Notes under the pieces: generated by a model
Told to the model about the DNA's origin: nothing
Databases searched by the model: none
Seen by the model: the letters and a program-made list of their open reading frames with translations, nothing else
Made by a program: the position numbers and the translations under genes
Assembly: GCA_010909165.1 (NCBI GenBank)
Contig: MU008183.1
Location: forward strand, 434,001 to 498,000
DNA: 64,000 nt
Direction of reading: 5' to 3'
From: Anthoceros angustus
Lineage: Eukaryota > Streptophyta > Anthocerotopsida > Anthocerotales > Anthocerotaceae
Shown here: piece after piece, positions 23,301-34,882 of the stretch
Numbering within the stretch: the stretch's first letter is position 1
Layout: each line of letters starts with the position of its first letter

Positions 23301-23620
23301 CTGTTGCTTTCAAAAAATCCTCTCAGCCTGTGCGCGTACAGGTGCTGTACACAGAAGGTCGAATACGGATACGCAGACTCTGATGACCTAGTCACGATAA
23401 ACGGTAAGCTAGACTTGGCAGCAGGTCGGAAATCCCATCCTCTCCTACTCTTGCATGCCACGAACGTTCTTCTGCTGCAATAGTACAACACAGCCGAACA
23501 TAGCTGGTTCCGTTTGGCAGCATACCAGTAATGCATGCCTGTAGTGTGCGTATCACCTGCATACAAAGCCTGACGTTCAGAAGAACACCAAACACACTGA
23601 ATTCCAGCTCGACTCTCAAA
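20357..23620 (-). CDS. ABC1 (UbiB/ADCK) family atypical kinase
   Basis: Minus-strand gene with at least 13 exons. Supported: 23,078 upward (5' end open), 22,949-22,800, 22,669-22,519, 22,413-22,319, 22,224-22,105, 22,027-21,971, 21,866-21,720, 21,621-21,502, 21,402-21,292, 21,167-21,021, 20,917-20,837, 20,735-20,568, 20,476-20,357. Signature residues are present: AFIKWGQWAATRPD (KxGQ motif), KPIASGSIAQV (alanine/glycine loop typical of UbiB), VAVKVRHP (lysine), NFVHGDLHPGN (catalytic Asp-Asn) and VVLLDVGMTAEL (metal-binding Asp). The C-terminus (KHRVNLDGDVCTVMVTTLIL, then GWQRKLDPDLDIL) resembles the plant ADCK2-like subgroup. ABC1 kinases support ubiquinone or prenyl-lipid metabolism in mitochondria or plastids. 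The start codon was not resolved: the first exon (about 23,620-23,078) encodes a basic, poorly conserved N-terminus like an organelle transit peptide. Confidence 0.85.
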
Positions 23621-24127
23621 CAAAACATCGACAACTCCAGTTTCAGCTGTCGGTCAAAAAAGAGAAGGCTTCAGATCCACCTGAGGCCCTCTCATTAATG
23701 GCAGCCTCGAACCAGCTACACCCAGGCATAAATCACATGCGTGCCACCGAAAGCAATCCCCGAACCTCCTCACCGGCCTTCTCCACATCACACACCAAGC
23801 CAGGAAAACGATCACACACCACAAAACAGCCTCCTCTTCCACAATCTATGACCGCTTCTCACTTAAAAGAAAAATTTTCCCGACCGCATAGCGCAGCATC
23901 GAGTACAGCCAAATTGCTCTCAATTCCCGTCCACGCCGCAGCCAAAGCTCACCAGAAGACACATCCAAGTCTCAGCATTCATCTACCACCTGCAAACCTA
24001 ATTTCCGCACAACCTTCAGCTTCGATCCCTCAGCACAGACGCACTCCGCCGCAAAATTCAGCTCCCGAACACCGCCTCCAATTCCGTTCTCCAACTCCTT
24101 CCCCTACATTCGGTGCCAAACCTGAAC
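23621..24127. promoter_or_regulatory. 5' flank of the ABC1 kinase; donor of the junction insert
   Basis: Single-copy region between the ABC1 kinase and the amplified units. Bases about 23,736-23,834 occur again, inverted, at each unit junction (near 36,330-36,447 and 49,503-49,613). Probable promoter of the kinase; no core elements assigned. Confidence 0.5.
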
Positions 24128-24830
24128 CACAGCACGCTTGATCGGTCCCATCCCATACCCCCGAGCCCCGGAATCCGCCACCAACACTTGAGAGCGCAAA
24201 ATTCCGGTCCTCCCCTCCCCCCTTCCGCACCACCTCTGGCCCTCAGGGCGCTAATCGACCCCGCACCCGCATCAGCAACAGCAATCGTATTCCGGATGCT
24301 AGTGCCAATCCAGCCGCGCCGAAAATGCTCGTCTCCCCTTGGAAGTTCGAAACGATTACCTCGCCCGGCGGCCACCGCGGAAGCAAGCCACGAAGCCCCT
24401 GGAGGGTTTCCGATTTCCTAGGCCTGGGAAAGACATGCGTTTCATTCCTTCGGGGCCTCTCTTTCCCGCCCTCTCTTTTTGTTCGCTTACAAACCCGTTT
24501 CGCTTCATTTAATAGGCTTACCGATTAAACTGAGACGCGGCCCGGAGAAGAGCAAACGCAAACCTCGATTCCGAACAACAACAAGCTCTTTACTGTGGAA
24601 CATAGCGTAACACTGTGGCATGCCAGATTGCACACAACACAAAGCCATGCACATGTTATTGCCCTCTGAAGATGCAAACAAGGAAGGAAGGATGCAGCAT
24701 TTGGAAGATCCCAAGTGGTGAAATGGTGGCAACGTTCGTTGTGATCAAATTGCCTGATCTGCCTGCACATGTCCCCACATACAAGCTGTACTTGGAGGAT
24801 CTGGATGCATTGAAGCCAGCCTCCAGCACC
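24128..24830. other. Unit start, no confident gene
   Basis: The region is conserved in all three units (36,448-37,090; 49,614-50,304). It includes the A-gene 3' flank and short frames on both strands that are not conserved between copies. In unit 2 a minus-strand frame runs from it into the WOX gene (see 48,948-49,852). Confidence 0.4.
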
Positions 24831-25398
24831 CTAGGATTTGTCGGAGGATTTCTCAGGTGTCTCAGACTCAGTTGCAGTAGTAGTAGTAGTAGTAGTAACA
24901 GTAGTCATAGTGATGTGGTAAGCTCCGGCTGGGAAGTAGGCGATGTTGAAAGCCTCGTATCGGCCGGCACAGTTCTGCACGTTGATGATTCCTCTAGGCA
25001 GGCCGTTCTGCTGGACGGTTTTGCCGTCGAGGCGGAGGAAGGACTGGGCGGTGGTCGCGGACTGGATGTTGTAGCCACCGTGGAGGCGATTTGGAACGAG
25101 CTGGAAGTTGGCGAAATGGTTGAGGGCGTCGGACACCCACACCTTCCCGGCGCCCGTGGGTAGGTGCCTTTGGGGACGTCCGCAACCTGGATGCCGTCCA
25201 GGAAGAGGAAGAACCCGGGAAACCTCACAGACTGGATGGCCCACACGTCGTCGCCCTTGGCCACCAGCACGAACCTGCCGGCGTCGGTCACGGGGTTGCT
25301 CAGGCTCACGCTGCTGGGCTTGGTGCCCTTGTCGGGCTCGGACACCTGGAGAAACACTCCGGGAACTCCCTCGACTCGATCGAAAACGGGAGCGCCAT
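24831..25398 (-). CDS. Small beta-trefoil-like protein A, copy 1
   Basis: Not a family I recognise. From ATG 25,398 it reads MALPFSIESREFPGVF, then VWAIQSVRFPGFFLFLDG and YNIQSATTAQSFLRLDG, an 'I-x-S-x-x-(F)-P-G-x-F-L-x-x-D-G' motif recurring three times about 60 residues apart. That pattern suggests a beta-trefoil (AbfB- or lectin-like) fold. It ends in a Thr-rich tail encoded by a GTA/TAG microsatellite. About 185 residues, no signal peptide or membrane segment. Two single-base shifts interrupt the frame as given: one in a CCCGG run near 25,360 and one before GKVWVSDALNHFANF near 25,150. The second is shared with copy 3, so it is either old or a systematic base-calling error. A TATA box lies 110-130 bp upstream. 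The longer frame starting at 25,514 begins inside the promoter and is unlikely. Confidence 0.6.
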
Positions 25399-25506
25399 TT
25401 CTGGATCCGCCCACAACCAAACCTGGACAGAGCGCTGCAGCTAGGATTCAGCAAGCTGCTAGGATGTTTGCAAGAGAGAACTCCAGTTGCGTTGTTGCAG
25501 AGATGG

Positions 25507-25526
25507 CATTCCAAGGGCCTTTTATA
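25507..25526 (-). promoter_or_regulatory. TATA box of gene A, copy 1
   Basis: Minus-strand TGTATATAAAAGG lies about 115 bp upstream of ATG 25,398. It is conserved in unit 3 (near 50,990, TGCATATAAAAGG) and unit 2 (near 44,513). Confidence 0.65.
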
Positions 25527-25574
25527 TACACATGGACCCGGTGGTGATGTGAAGGCTGAGTGCGCACGTTCATG

Positions 25575-25694
25575 TCCTTATGAACTCCGAAAAGATCCAT
25601 TCATGTGACTGGTTTCAATCAGCCATGTGTGAAGTCCTTGTGAACTCTGAAAAGATCCATTCATGTGACTGGTTTCAATCAGCCATGTGTGAAG
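25575..25694 (-). repeat. 60-bp direct duplication upstream of gene A
   Basis: 'gaaaagatccattcatgtga' and its surroundings occur twice in a row about 60 bp apart, 60-170 bp upstream of the TATA box. The duplication is kept in units 2 (44,565-44,680) and 3 (51,045-51,160). It may duplicate an upstream promoter element. Confidence 0.75.
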
Positions 25695-25899
25695 GTGGCC
25701 ATTTGTTGCAGGCCTGGCCTGCCACCAGGGTTAGTGCTCGACGCAGGCAGCTCAGAGTCCTGCAGTTTACAGGTTGGACTCATCAGGGCCAGACGCGTCT
25801 GATCACTGTAGCTACATGCATATTTGGTTTCTTCAAGGATGTCTGACCACGACCAGGCCGGTTCCTCACGCATGACGGTAAAGGTGTAAAGAGTGTAGT

Positions 25900-28250
25900 A
25901 GTACACATTCATGAATCGTTCATGAATGTACCATTCACTACCTGGTGGAGGCCAGTCAGATATCCATAGGCATCGGAATGCCCCTCACTTGGTTGTCCAC
26001 GTTGTTGAACTCAAAAAGAACTGAAAGCAGAGGTTTCGCACCCTGAAGTTTCACACAGGTAAAAAGGGCTAGGTACTCTAGAGAAATTGGGACTTCACAT
26101 AAAGTACCTAGAGCTTGTTTGAGGCAGGATTTTGCTAGATATTTTCTATAATAATTTATTTTATATCTAATATTTATTTAAAAAATATAATTTTAGATAT
26201 ATTGAACTTACATGTATCCAGTTAACTATAATTAACTAGAATGGATTTAATATTCAAGCTTACTCGTGAGCGAGATAATGAGAGCAAGTATAGTTAACAA
26301 CAATTAAATAGAATGGATTTAACATTCAAGTTCACTTATGTCCGAGATAATGAGAGCAAGTATAGTTAACAACAATTAACTAGAATGAATTTAATATTCA
26401 AGTTCACTTATGGCCTCGAGATATTAAGGGAAATTATCGGGATATTTAACTTTTGTAGCCTATATATGTAAGTAAGATCATGTGAGATTTTAAATCCAAA
26501 ATGGGGACAACCAATTTGTCTTGTGATGTTGAGTTGAAAGAGGAGAAAGTTGAGAATTGTTTACCTATTGAGATGCATAGTACTTTGAAGGCTGCTTCAA
26601 TTCCTATAGTGTTCAATAGCAGCATGAGTAGTTGGATAGCTAGCTCTAGAGGGCACTTGACCAAGCATGCCGTACAGCGTCAAGTGTACTATGTCTTTAA
26701 TGTATTTGACCACTTTTATGGAAGCTCATTTGATCCACATCTATCTCATACATTTAGGCCACGGACACGTCAAGAACCCGCTCTTTTCCAATCTTTCTTC
26801 AAAGTTGGAAACTTGCCCAACAATATCTTCATACGATTTTACAAAGGCGTCTTGATTTACTTGAGTCATGATATTAGGACTATCTCGGAACACCTTTGCT
26901 TATGCACCATTTGTCTTTGACATCCACCTTCCGAGTAACTTTCCATTGGTATGATAACTCCTCCCTTTTCAATTTGACATTGTATGAGCATTCTTCCTTA
27001 GTAATTCTAGTTTCTCTAACTTACATGTTTTGTTCGTTTGTCGTGAAAATGCTCGCATTTTTCTATCACAATTATCCGAATTCATGCCTTAAGTGACTCC
27101 AAGACTCTTTCAAAGCTGGACATTATCAACACTAAGTGGTTGGGTGATCTGGAATAGAGATTCTTATTCCCGGAGCACCGACTATCCAAGATTCTTTGCC
27201 TCCTTACGTTGTTGGATCCGGTAGGAGGACCATTCTTTGTTGATGATCACGAGAATATTGGGAGTCAAGGAAGTGTTCAAGAATTTGGCGAAATGACTAC
27301 ATTGATGAGCTTGAAGATGTTGTTGTTCATATTGAAGAGTCCACCAAAACATTTTGAACCTTTTATTTGTTTTCACTTTCATAGTTTAAGAGAAGAAATT
27401 TTGGAGATTTGTAGAAGCTATGCTTGGGCCATAGGTCGACCTTCCACACTCCATTACTTTTAGAGGCATAATTGGAGCTTTGCTACCCAAGCTTGAAGTT
27501 GCTTTGTCTTCACTTCATGAAGGATTCAAATGTTAGTGCTTTGCCTTGGGGATTCAAATGTAAGTGCTTTGCCTTCACTTGAGGAGTCGGATGTAAGCGC
27601 TTTACCTTCACTTGAGGATTGAAATGTAAGTATCATTCACTTGGGGATTCAATGTAAGTGCATGATGAGTATTCATATGAATGCTAACATTTTTGTTTAG
27701 TCTATAGAGTAAAGATAAATATATATTTAATTATAATAACAATCATGTCGCTCATATTTGTAAGCTCATGGTTTCTTAGAAATATATAACGGTCTTAGCT
27801 TTATGGCTACAAAATTTCGGAGTCTTAAAAAAAACCCAAACCTCCCTCCCATACGGAATAAAACCTTATATTCTAGATGAATTCGAGAGTCAAAACAAAC
27901 ATCAATACACGATCCATATAGGTGAATTCAAAGTTGTCGAGCTGCAAGCATTGTGAGTTTTCACACCGCTAAGGCTAAATGGCTTAGGCCAAATGGATAC
28001 ATATTTATAAAAACGTCGTGATTAAATATCCCGCACTTAGATCGGTACTTAGATGGGGTGCTTAAAGAGAATGGATACCCTTAGTGCAAGTAGCTTAGGC
28101 ACACCATGGTACAAGTTGTGAAGTATCAAGTCCCATGACGGAAATCCGTGCTTAGTGGACTTAAATAAAATTCTTCTTCGCCCAAAGACCGGCATAGCAA
28201 CGCTTTTATCATAAAATTCTTTTCTTCTTTTATAGACCCATGGCAAGCAA
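25900..28250. other. AT-rich spacer of unit 1 with minisatellites
   Basis: Holds three imperfect copies of an about 75-bp repeat (26,226-26,410; 'gagagcaagtatagttaaca'). It also holds short plus- and minus-strand frames near 26,450-26,920 conserved in all units but without motifs, and a 33-bp minisatellite (27,528-27,665). A stretch near 28,040 (GATCGGTACTTAGATGGGGTG) weakly recalls a 5S C-box. No gene can be supported. Confidence 0.5.
27528..27665 (+). repeat. 33-bp minisatellite, unit 1
   Basis: Units of the form 'aaatgtaagtgctttgcctt' plus 'cacttgagga'. Copy number differs: about four here and in unit 2 (46,470-46,620), five to six in unit 3 (52,978-53,175). Confidence 0.8.
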
Positions 28251-28300
28251 CGCTTTTATCTTCATTTGCCAGGCCTCGCGAGCGGATGGGCGGACGGAGC

Positions 28301-28759
28301 TCACGCCGTCTGCGGAAGTAGACAAAATTGAGCGCCTCGTACTCGCCGGCATAGTTCGAGCGCTCACGATCCTCCTTCCACCGCACACCCACGCCGTCCA
28401 GCGCAGGAAGGCGACCGCGGCCCGCCGAGGGCGCCCCAAGCTTGTCGCTCGGGCCAATCTTGAACTTGGCAATCGCGTCGTCGATGTTCTTGGTGGCGAC
28501 ACCTTCCGGCGCCACCAGGAATGTGGCCGGGGCCCGAGAATTTGGTCACGCTCGCCCGTCGAGGAAGTAGTCGGGATGTTCCACCGACTGGATGCCGTAG
28601 ACCTCATCTCCTCTGGCGCGCAGGACGAACCTGGAGTTGGGTCCTTGCACCGATGCCGTTCACAGTGACGGGTCCTGGGACCCGGGCGTGGAGCTGTTCA
28701 ATGCCAGCTGCACAAACAGGCCGGAACGCAATGGACTCGATGGCAAAGGGGAACGCCAT
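28301..28759 (-). pseudogene. Beta-trefoil-like protein B, copy 1 (frames broken as given)
   Basis: Same gene as 47,262-47,746. The start MAFPFAIESIAF is intact at 28,759, but at least six small losses scatter the rest over three frames. Most losses are at CAG or CTG triplets that copies 2 and 3 retain, for example 'gttctgagcg' to 'gttcgagcg' and 'ggcagcgg' to 'ggcgg'. This pattern looks more like consensus error than neutral decay, so the underlying gene may be better than it appears. Confidence 0.6.
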
Positions 28760-29248
28760 TCTTCGTGGCGCCGCACACAGATCGGGCGAGGGTGAGGAGG
28801 TGGAAGAACGGGAGGCTTGCTCCTGGGTGGGAAACACTCTTGCGAAATCGGGGAAGATGGCGCGCCTAGAAATATTGACATTGAAGCGAGCTCGTGAGTT
28901 CACCCACAGGAGTGCTTGGTACAGGTACCTTTCCAGCTCTTGATAGTCCAGACTCCAGAGCAGAGCTACAATGTAAATGGACGATATTCCTGCGCACTGC
29001 AGGAGGCTGGTATTGAGCTCAGGCGCCAGGCAAAGGCGGGCATTATTGTTGAGGAAAAGCCATGAGGCGACAGACGGATCGTGAATCAAGACGAGTCATG
29101 GAGGTACGGGTGGAGAAGTCGGATAGTGTGTCCTCGTTTGTGCGTCACAGGTCCCCATCACCATCACCGCCTAAAATCAAACAAGGACAGATTCTACAAT
29201 CGCCCATAAGATTTAATTTGTAGCGTTGCAAGTTGTTCCATTGATGGG

Positions 29249-29350
29249 ACGAGTTTAGTGAAGAAGAGATCTCCACAATGGGCAACAAGCCGCAAGGCAA
29301 CTTAGTGAAGAAGAGATCTCCACAATGGGCAACTAGCCGCAAGGCAACTG
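29249..29350. repeat. 51-bp direct duplication, unit 1
   Basis: 'agaagagatctccacaatgg' occurs twice, 51 bp apart, in units 1, 2 (48,272-48,370) and 3 (54,835-54,930). It occurs only once in the inverted arm (61,360-61,405). It therefore arose after the inverted arm split off, or one copy was lost there. Confidence 0.75.
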
Positions 29351-29919
29351 GAGTGAAGAGACAAAAACGACACCAGATTAGTTGATCTGAATTACATAGC
29401 TGATCATAGGATTACACAAGAATCGTAGGAAATACATAATGTAGATGGAAGTTATGGAACTTACGACCAAGGGGCCTGCATGTGCACGGTGCCCGAGCCT
29501 GGAAGCAAATCGCTCGGATGAGGTTTATTTAGAGTCCGAATGATTGGAGATAACAGGACGGATTCGGGCACTTTTCGAGGCTTTTCACATTGTGGCGCTG
29601 CAATGATTCCAAAGAAAGGGGAATAGCGATGGCGCCCCAAATTATGAACGATCGCCACTAACTAATAGCACCATTTCCAGCTTGAACTTTCCAGCTTCAT
29701 CAAGAAAGATAACCCTATGGCCACATTGTACATAATCGAATCACAGTGATTTGCTGCTGAAATTTCTGGAAATGTGAACAGTCGACAATCACAATACAGC
29801 CTGCACAAGTTTTAAGGCATTCCAGGAACTTACATACACTATCAATTGCTCAAATGAACGCCGTGGAACGTATTTTGAAAGCATAGGAGGCGATCGATTT
29901 GCAAAGGCATGCTTTAGGC

Positions 29920-30273
29920 AAGGAATGTAGATTCACCCAGATCGCATCGACACTAGTACGGAGACCGCTGTCGGCATCCGTGCGCGGTTTTTGGCACCGA
30001 CATGTCTCTCGGGATCTAATTCTCCGTCATTTGACTGGTTCTGGTTCTGGTTCTGCGTTCGAGCTTGCTTTCTCTTGGCTCTGGCTTTCCGGTTTTGGAA
30101 CCACCAGACGTTGGCATCTTGGATGGCCCTGCTCGCTGAGTTCGGCGGCGATTTTGATCCGATGCTTGTCCAGCACCATCGCCTTTCACAAATAACCTCT
30201 CAAGATCTGCGGTTGCTTGATGCTCGGCCCACCGCCGCACGACCCTCAGGAGTTGCTAAGCCGTAGTCAAGAG
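29920..30273 (-). pseudogene. WOX13-clade gene copy 1, 3' part (split by copia insertion)
   Basis: Homeobox and C-terminal part of WOX copy 1. The 5' part lies on the far side of the copia element at 36,185-36,330. The insertion point is between the N-terminal domain and the homeobox. Small losses also break the homeobox, for example the Asn-Trp-Phe-Gln helix region near 30,110 lacks 'attgta'. It is unlikely to be functional in this state. Confidence 0.75.
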
Positions 30274-30420
30274 TGACAAAGCAAAAGTCGACGAGACTTG
30301 CACAAGATGCTTTGCATAATTAAAGTGAGTAGAAATACAAACAAACTGCCTTATGTCTTTCACGAAACGTCGCTAAAACCCTTTGCCTAATTTAGTGGGC
30401 TAGAGTTGCACTCTTTCACA
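30274..30420 (-). repeat. Copia 1 LTR (3')
   Basis: 147 bp, TG...CA. Near-identical copies lie at 36,038-36,184, 37,950-38,093 and 62,106-62,254. Confidence 0.9.
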
Positions 30421-30688
30421 CTCCCACTCAGCTCTAGGCTCACTAAGGTTGCTTAAAGGACTCCTAAGTGACTTGACGATTGGATCTAATTCAGATTAGC
30501 TTGATCCACTCTCGCCACTTGGCAGCTCCCACTTAAGCTTGGAAAGTACTATTTTGTCGTTGACTTGGCCTCCTCAGCTGCTAAAGTGATGATATCACTA
30601 CCATCAACTACTCCAAGTCCTTCCCTATGTTTGTTGTGTTTATGAGTCGGAAGAGACTTAGTAAAAATATCGCGATTATCCTCGGTAT

Positions 30689-31163
30689 TTACATAGCCAC
30701 TACCACCACTCCTCGTGAAGTAACATCACGTATATAATGGTGATATAGCTCAATGTGCTTAGTACGAGCATGATAACGAGGATTAGCGACTAAAGCTATA
30801 GCCGACATGTTATCACAATTGAGCAATGTAGGTGAGGTCAGCCATTTTATATCACTTAGAAGTGAACGCCCCACTCACCTCTTTACCCGCTTCAAGAAGA
30901 GCTTTATACTCCGCCTCATCGAACTCAAGGCCGACTTGTTTGCTTCTTACATCTCCGCCACGAGGCGCTAACATAAAACAATATGGAAATACTTTTCCGC
31001 ATGGCCGAGGCCCAATCGGCATCGACATATCCCGATAGCTCGAACTCTTTTCGACTGTGGAAGTGTAGCGGATGCCATATGTTGAGGTACCACTCACATA
31101 CCTCGTGATCCTCTTCATCGCTATCCAAAGGCTTCCCGCCCGGATTTTGAAGGTATTGAGCAA
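30689..31163 (-). pseudogene. Copia 1 RNase H region
   Basis: Frames carry GYVDADWAS (RNase H start), YKALLEAGKEV and LNCDNMSAIALV...HARTKHIELYHH. They are split over three frames by losses at CAG/CTG that the sister element at 62.4-63.0 kb does not have. RNase H removes the RNA strand during reverse transcription. Confidence 0.75.
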
Positions 31164-32100
31164 AGATTAACAACATACATGATATCGGGCCTAGTCCAAT
31201 TAACCAAATAGAGGAGACAACCCACATAAGTAGCATAAGGGATAGTAAGCATATCCTCACGCTCAGCATCAGATTGTGGGCAATCCTCAGAAGATAACCG
31301 AATACCAACTGCCCCTGGAGTAGATACGGGCCTAGCTGTTTGCATATTAAAACGGGTTAAGATTTCTCTTACATATTTTTGTTGATGCATAAATATTCGG
31401 CCATTAGGTCGATCTCGAAGAATTTGAATCCCGAGACACCATCGAAGAACCCCAATATCCTTCATATCAAATTCAGCCCGAAGCATATCCTTAACAGAGT
31501 TAATTAACTTCATACTAGTGCCAAACATACAGATGTCATCAACATATAAGGCTAAAATGATAAAGTTGGAGCCGTTAGCTAGATAATAAACATTACTATC
31601 AGCATGGCTTTGAGTAAAGCCAATAAACTTAAGACGACCATCACACTTATAAAACCATTTATTAGCACTTTGTTTTAAACCATAAAGGCACTTTAGCAGC
31701 TTACAAACTAACTCCGCATTAACATCTTCATAACCCTCAGGTTGCCGTATATATATTTCCTCCTCGAGTTCTCCATACAAGAATGCGGTACAAACATCCA
31801 TTTGATGGATTTCTAAGTTCAACTCTGCGGCTAAAGCTAAAAGAACCCTTAAGGATTGGGTCTTAACTACCGGCGAGAAAGTCTCCGTAATCGACGCTAC
31901 CACCTGGCTATAGCCCTTAGCAACTAGCCTAGCTTTATAACGCTCAATAGAACCATCAGCATTTAATTTGGTCTTAAAGACCCACTTGCAAAGGATGGGT
32001 TTACGACCGGAGGAAGTGGAACTAAATCCCATGTATGATTTTTAAGCAAAGAATTATACTCACTTTCTATTGCCTCTTTCCACGCAGCACCATTAGGTCC
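31121..32100 (-). CDS. Copia 1 reverse transcriptase
   Basis: A 303-codon open frame contains 'CKWVFKTKLNADGSIERYKA', 'MDVCTAFLYGELEEEIYIRQ' and the catalytic YVDD (ALYVDDICMF). It lacks part of the N-terminus through two small losses near 31,900-32,040 compared with 63,961-62,906. Copia RT synthesises element cDNA in virus-like particles. Confidence 0.85.
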
Positions 32101-32200
32101 ATCCAAGGCCTCTCGATAGTAGTAGGTTCACCATCAACTGTCAGAAGAGCATATGCAAGGAGAGCCCTAGGATCAGTTGAAGGTGAATTAGTGAAAGCAG

Positions 32201-32640
32201 AAAAATCAGCATGAATAGAATTATCTTCTATATTTTCTTCACCATTTACGCATTATCGGGCATATTTCCAGCATTAGTATTAGCTAAAATATCCGTAAGT
32301 GCCCGTGTACGTGTACGTGCTCTAGATACGGAGGTTCGTGACCAGCGGACGGGAGCCCTACGCTCCCGTGTAGATGAGCGACGGGGAGGCACCGGCCCAA
32401 CCACATCTTCAGCCCGCACTCCAAGTTCCACATTATCCCGTTCACCCGCTTTTTCATGCTGTGCCCCAAGCCGCGCTCGTTCACTCGCTCCACCACTTGC
32501 TCGCACCGGATCCGCCGCCAATCCTGATCGACCGCACCACTCGAGGGTCGGCATGGCCACCGAGGTGAGCCGAGCCTTGCACGGCCGCCTCGGGATCGCG
32601 CGCCCTCGCACTCAATCCCGCCTAAAGGAAGCATCGACGC
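32201..32640 (-). pseudogene. Copia 1 linker between integrase and RT
   Basis: Low-complexity Arg/Pro-rich frames on both strands; no domain. It is expected to be the variable linker between integrase and RT. Confidence 0.4.
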
Positions 32641-33689
32641 GCAATCCTTGTCCAAAGATTCTCGTGTTCCTTCGATTGAGAGCCCGCCACCGTGAGAAGG
32701 AGGCCTCTCGCAGCCATCCCGCCATGGTCGACTCCCTGCCCATGATTGCGATGCAGGTCTTGTCCTGCACTCACGGGAGCATGGGGCAAATGTGGCCATG
32801 CTGCAATGTCTTGCAGCTCCTCCTCACCGTCTGCATAATCTGCTGGTGCATTGGCGAGGGGGTATAGGCCCATGTTGCGATGTCCTGGGTCACGGCTGTG
32901 ATCAATGTGCGCAGGTTGGAAACCTGAGAACACTCCTGGAGTTGGCAGTTGAAAACCAACATTGGGATCAGGAGGGTCGTCCTCATCATTATCGTCATCT
33001 GGGTATGTGTGTGAACTACCATCTCCAAAGTCCAATTCGTGAATCGTCACCTCAAAACTGGATTTTCGCCCGAGCTTGATTCTCGTGAGGCTCGACGGTG
33101 TCTCCATGCCGCAGACTCCCACTGCTCCCACTGCCCGCTCAATGACAGGAGCTTCGTTGAAGACAACACTCCTAGCATATATCAGTTGGCGGGTGGAGGG
33201 TGAATACAGTCTATAACCCTTCACCTGATCTCCATAACCGACGAATATATGTTGGGTTGCCCTGTCAGCTAGCTTAGGCCTGCCCTGAAGGGGAACAAGG
33301 GCCCAAGCTGGACATCCAAAGACTCTGAGGTGTGCCACCCCAGGTTTTCTCTTGTACCATAACTCGAATGGTGTTGTTCGTGACGATATGGCTGATGTGT
33401 GCATCTTGTTCATCAGGTAGGTGGCTGTGACTGCAGCCTCAGCCCAGTAGGGCTTTGGAAGATTGGAGGCATGGAGCATCGTCCTTGCAGCACTTGCTAT
33501 GTCCCCAATTTTCTTCTCGGCTACCCCATTCTGTTGGGATGTGTAAGGTAAAGTGTATTGACGCATAATCCCTAGAGCCTTACACCAGTCTTTGAATTCA
33601 TTTGAACTGAACTCTCCTCGCTGTCTCCGCAAGCATAACTCAACCTTGGTCTCGAGATTCACCATTATTTTATAGTCTTGGAAGGTCAA
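32622..33689 (-). CDS. Copia 1 integrase core and C-terminal region
   Basis: A 355-codon frame contains the end of the integrase catalytic core ('RQYTLPYTSQQNGVAEKKIG' with the conserved catalytic Glu) and the copia-specific 'FELWYKRKPGVAHLRVFGCP' and 'HIFVGYGDQVKGYRLYSP'. The N-terminal HHCC zinc domain and first catalytic Asp residues would lie at 33,690-34,500, where the frames are broken. Confidence 0.85.
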   Translation of the reverse strand: MTFQDYKIMVNLETKVELCLRRQRGEFSSNEFKDWCKALGIMRQYTLPYTSQQNGVAEKKIGDIASAARTMLHASNLPKPYWAEAAVTATYLMNKMHTSAISSRTTPFELWYKRKPGVAHLRVFGCPAWALVPLQGRPKLADRATQHIFVGYGDQVKGYRLYSPSTRQLIYARSVVFNEAPVIERAVGAVGVCGMETPSSLTRIKLGRKSSFEVTIHELDFGDGSSHTYPDDDNDEDDPPDPNVGFQLPTPGVFSGFQPAHIDHSRDPGHRNMGLYPLANAPADYADGEEELQDIAAWPHLPHAPVSAGQDLHRNHGQGVDHGGMAARGLLLTVAGSQSKEHENLWTRIARRCFL

Positions 33690-34882
33690 TGCATCACTTT
33701 TCCTCTTGGATACGTGTGTGTGAACTCGTAGTCATCAACAATGACGGGTAATATAGTGCTCCACCAAGGAGGGTACACTTAATGGCCCACATATATCTGC
33801 GCAATTCTAACAAACTGGTTGCCGTGTAGGGTTGGTGTTAGTGAAGGGTAGCTTGTGCTTTCCCATGACACAAGCCTCACAAACTTGCACTTTTCCTAGT
33901 TTAGGAGTCCTTCACCGTTTCTAAAATAATCAACCTGTGTGACGCAGGTTTAGGGAGATTCATGTGGCCAAACGCATATGCCACAAGAGAGTTCTTGAGG
34001 AGATAGAGTCGCCACGCAAGCAACCCTACTTCCACTGGCCGAGTGATGCAGCCTAAGTAAGAGCTCTAGAACATACAGTCATCCTGCTCCTTCTCGCTAT
34101 GCACCGATCGCCACCGAATAACTCGCCCCTTTCTCGTGAACAGGAAAGTGACATTGTTATTAGTGGTAAGGGCCTTCAAGAAACCGATTCTTAGTCATGG
34201 GGACATAAAGGACATCTCTCAAGTGTATATCTGCTCCGTATATGCAAGATCACGGTCCCTTTTCCTTTCACGATCGGTCATCACCACAACAACAACTTGC
34301 CCTAAGGAATCAAGAAGAAATGTTGTGAAGCAACTCCTATTGTTGCATATGTGCGCAGATGCTGTGAGTCCAAGTACCACAAGGAAGGTGATGTTCGAGT
34401 GGAAAGGAAGCATCATGATTGAAGGTACAGCCCCGCTTGTTGATTCAAGAACATGTGTCTCATGAGGCTTGGTTTCATGGGTTCGCCGCCTTTCTTACTG
34501 GCAGTCCGCTCCCAATGCCCTTCAAGTTGACACCGCCATAAGCTCCCTTCCTTTTCTTCTTATCACCTTTGTTAGAAGCACTGTGCTTGCCCGCCTCCTT
34601 TCTTATTCCATCTTGGCTTCTTTTGCCATGAGAATCTTGTCGAATTTGCGAGAAGATGATGCTATGTTCACTCTTCTCCGGCCTCTTCTTGCAAGATTGA
34701 AGCGGAGAGAGCTGCAACTATGAGTGTTGAAGCTCCACCGAATCGCAGTCGTTCGGAGGGGCCTGCTTTGTTGTGAAGCAAAACTCTCCCACTTTGAGGA
34801 GATGCCAGCAATTGTGCGATCGCATCCAACTCGGTCATCTTAGACCCAAGGAGTGATAGCGTGAACGAAGATACGAATTTGC

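Noticed and set aside
24831-25514. Longer gene A start at 25,514
   Set aside because: It begins about at the TATA box and in another frame; the ATG at 25,398 matches the B-gene start.
26446-26920. Frames on both strands conserved in three units
   Set aside because: Conserved only because the units are recent copies; no domain, splice signals or codon bias seen.
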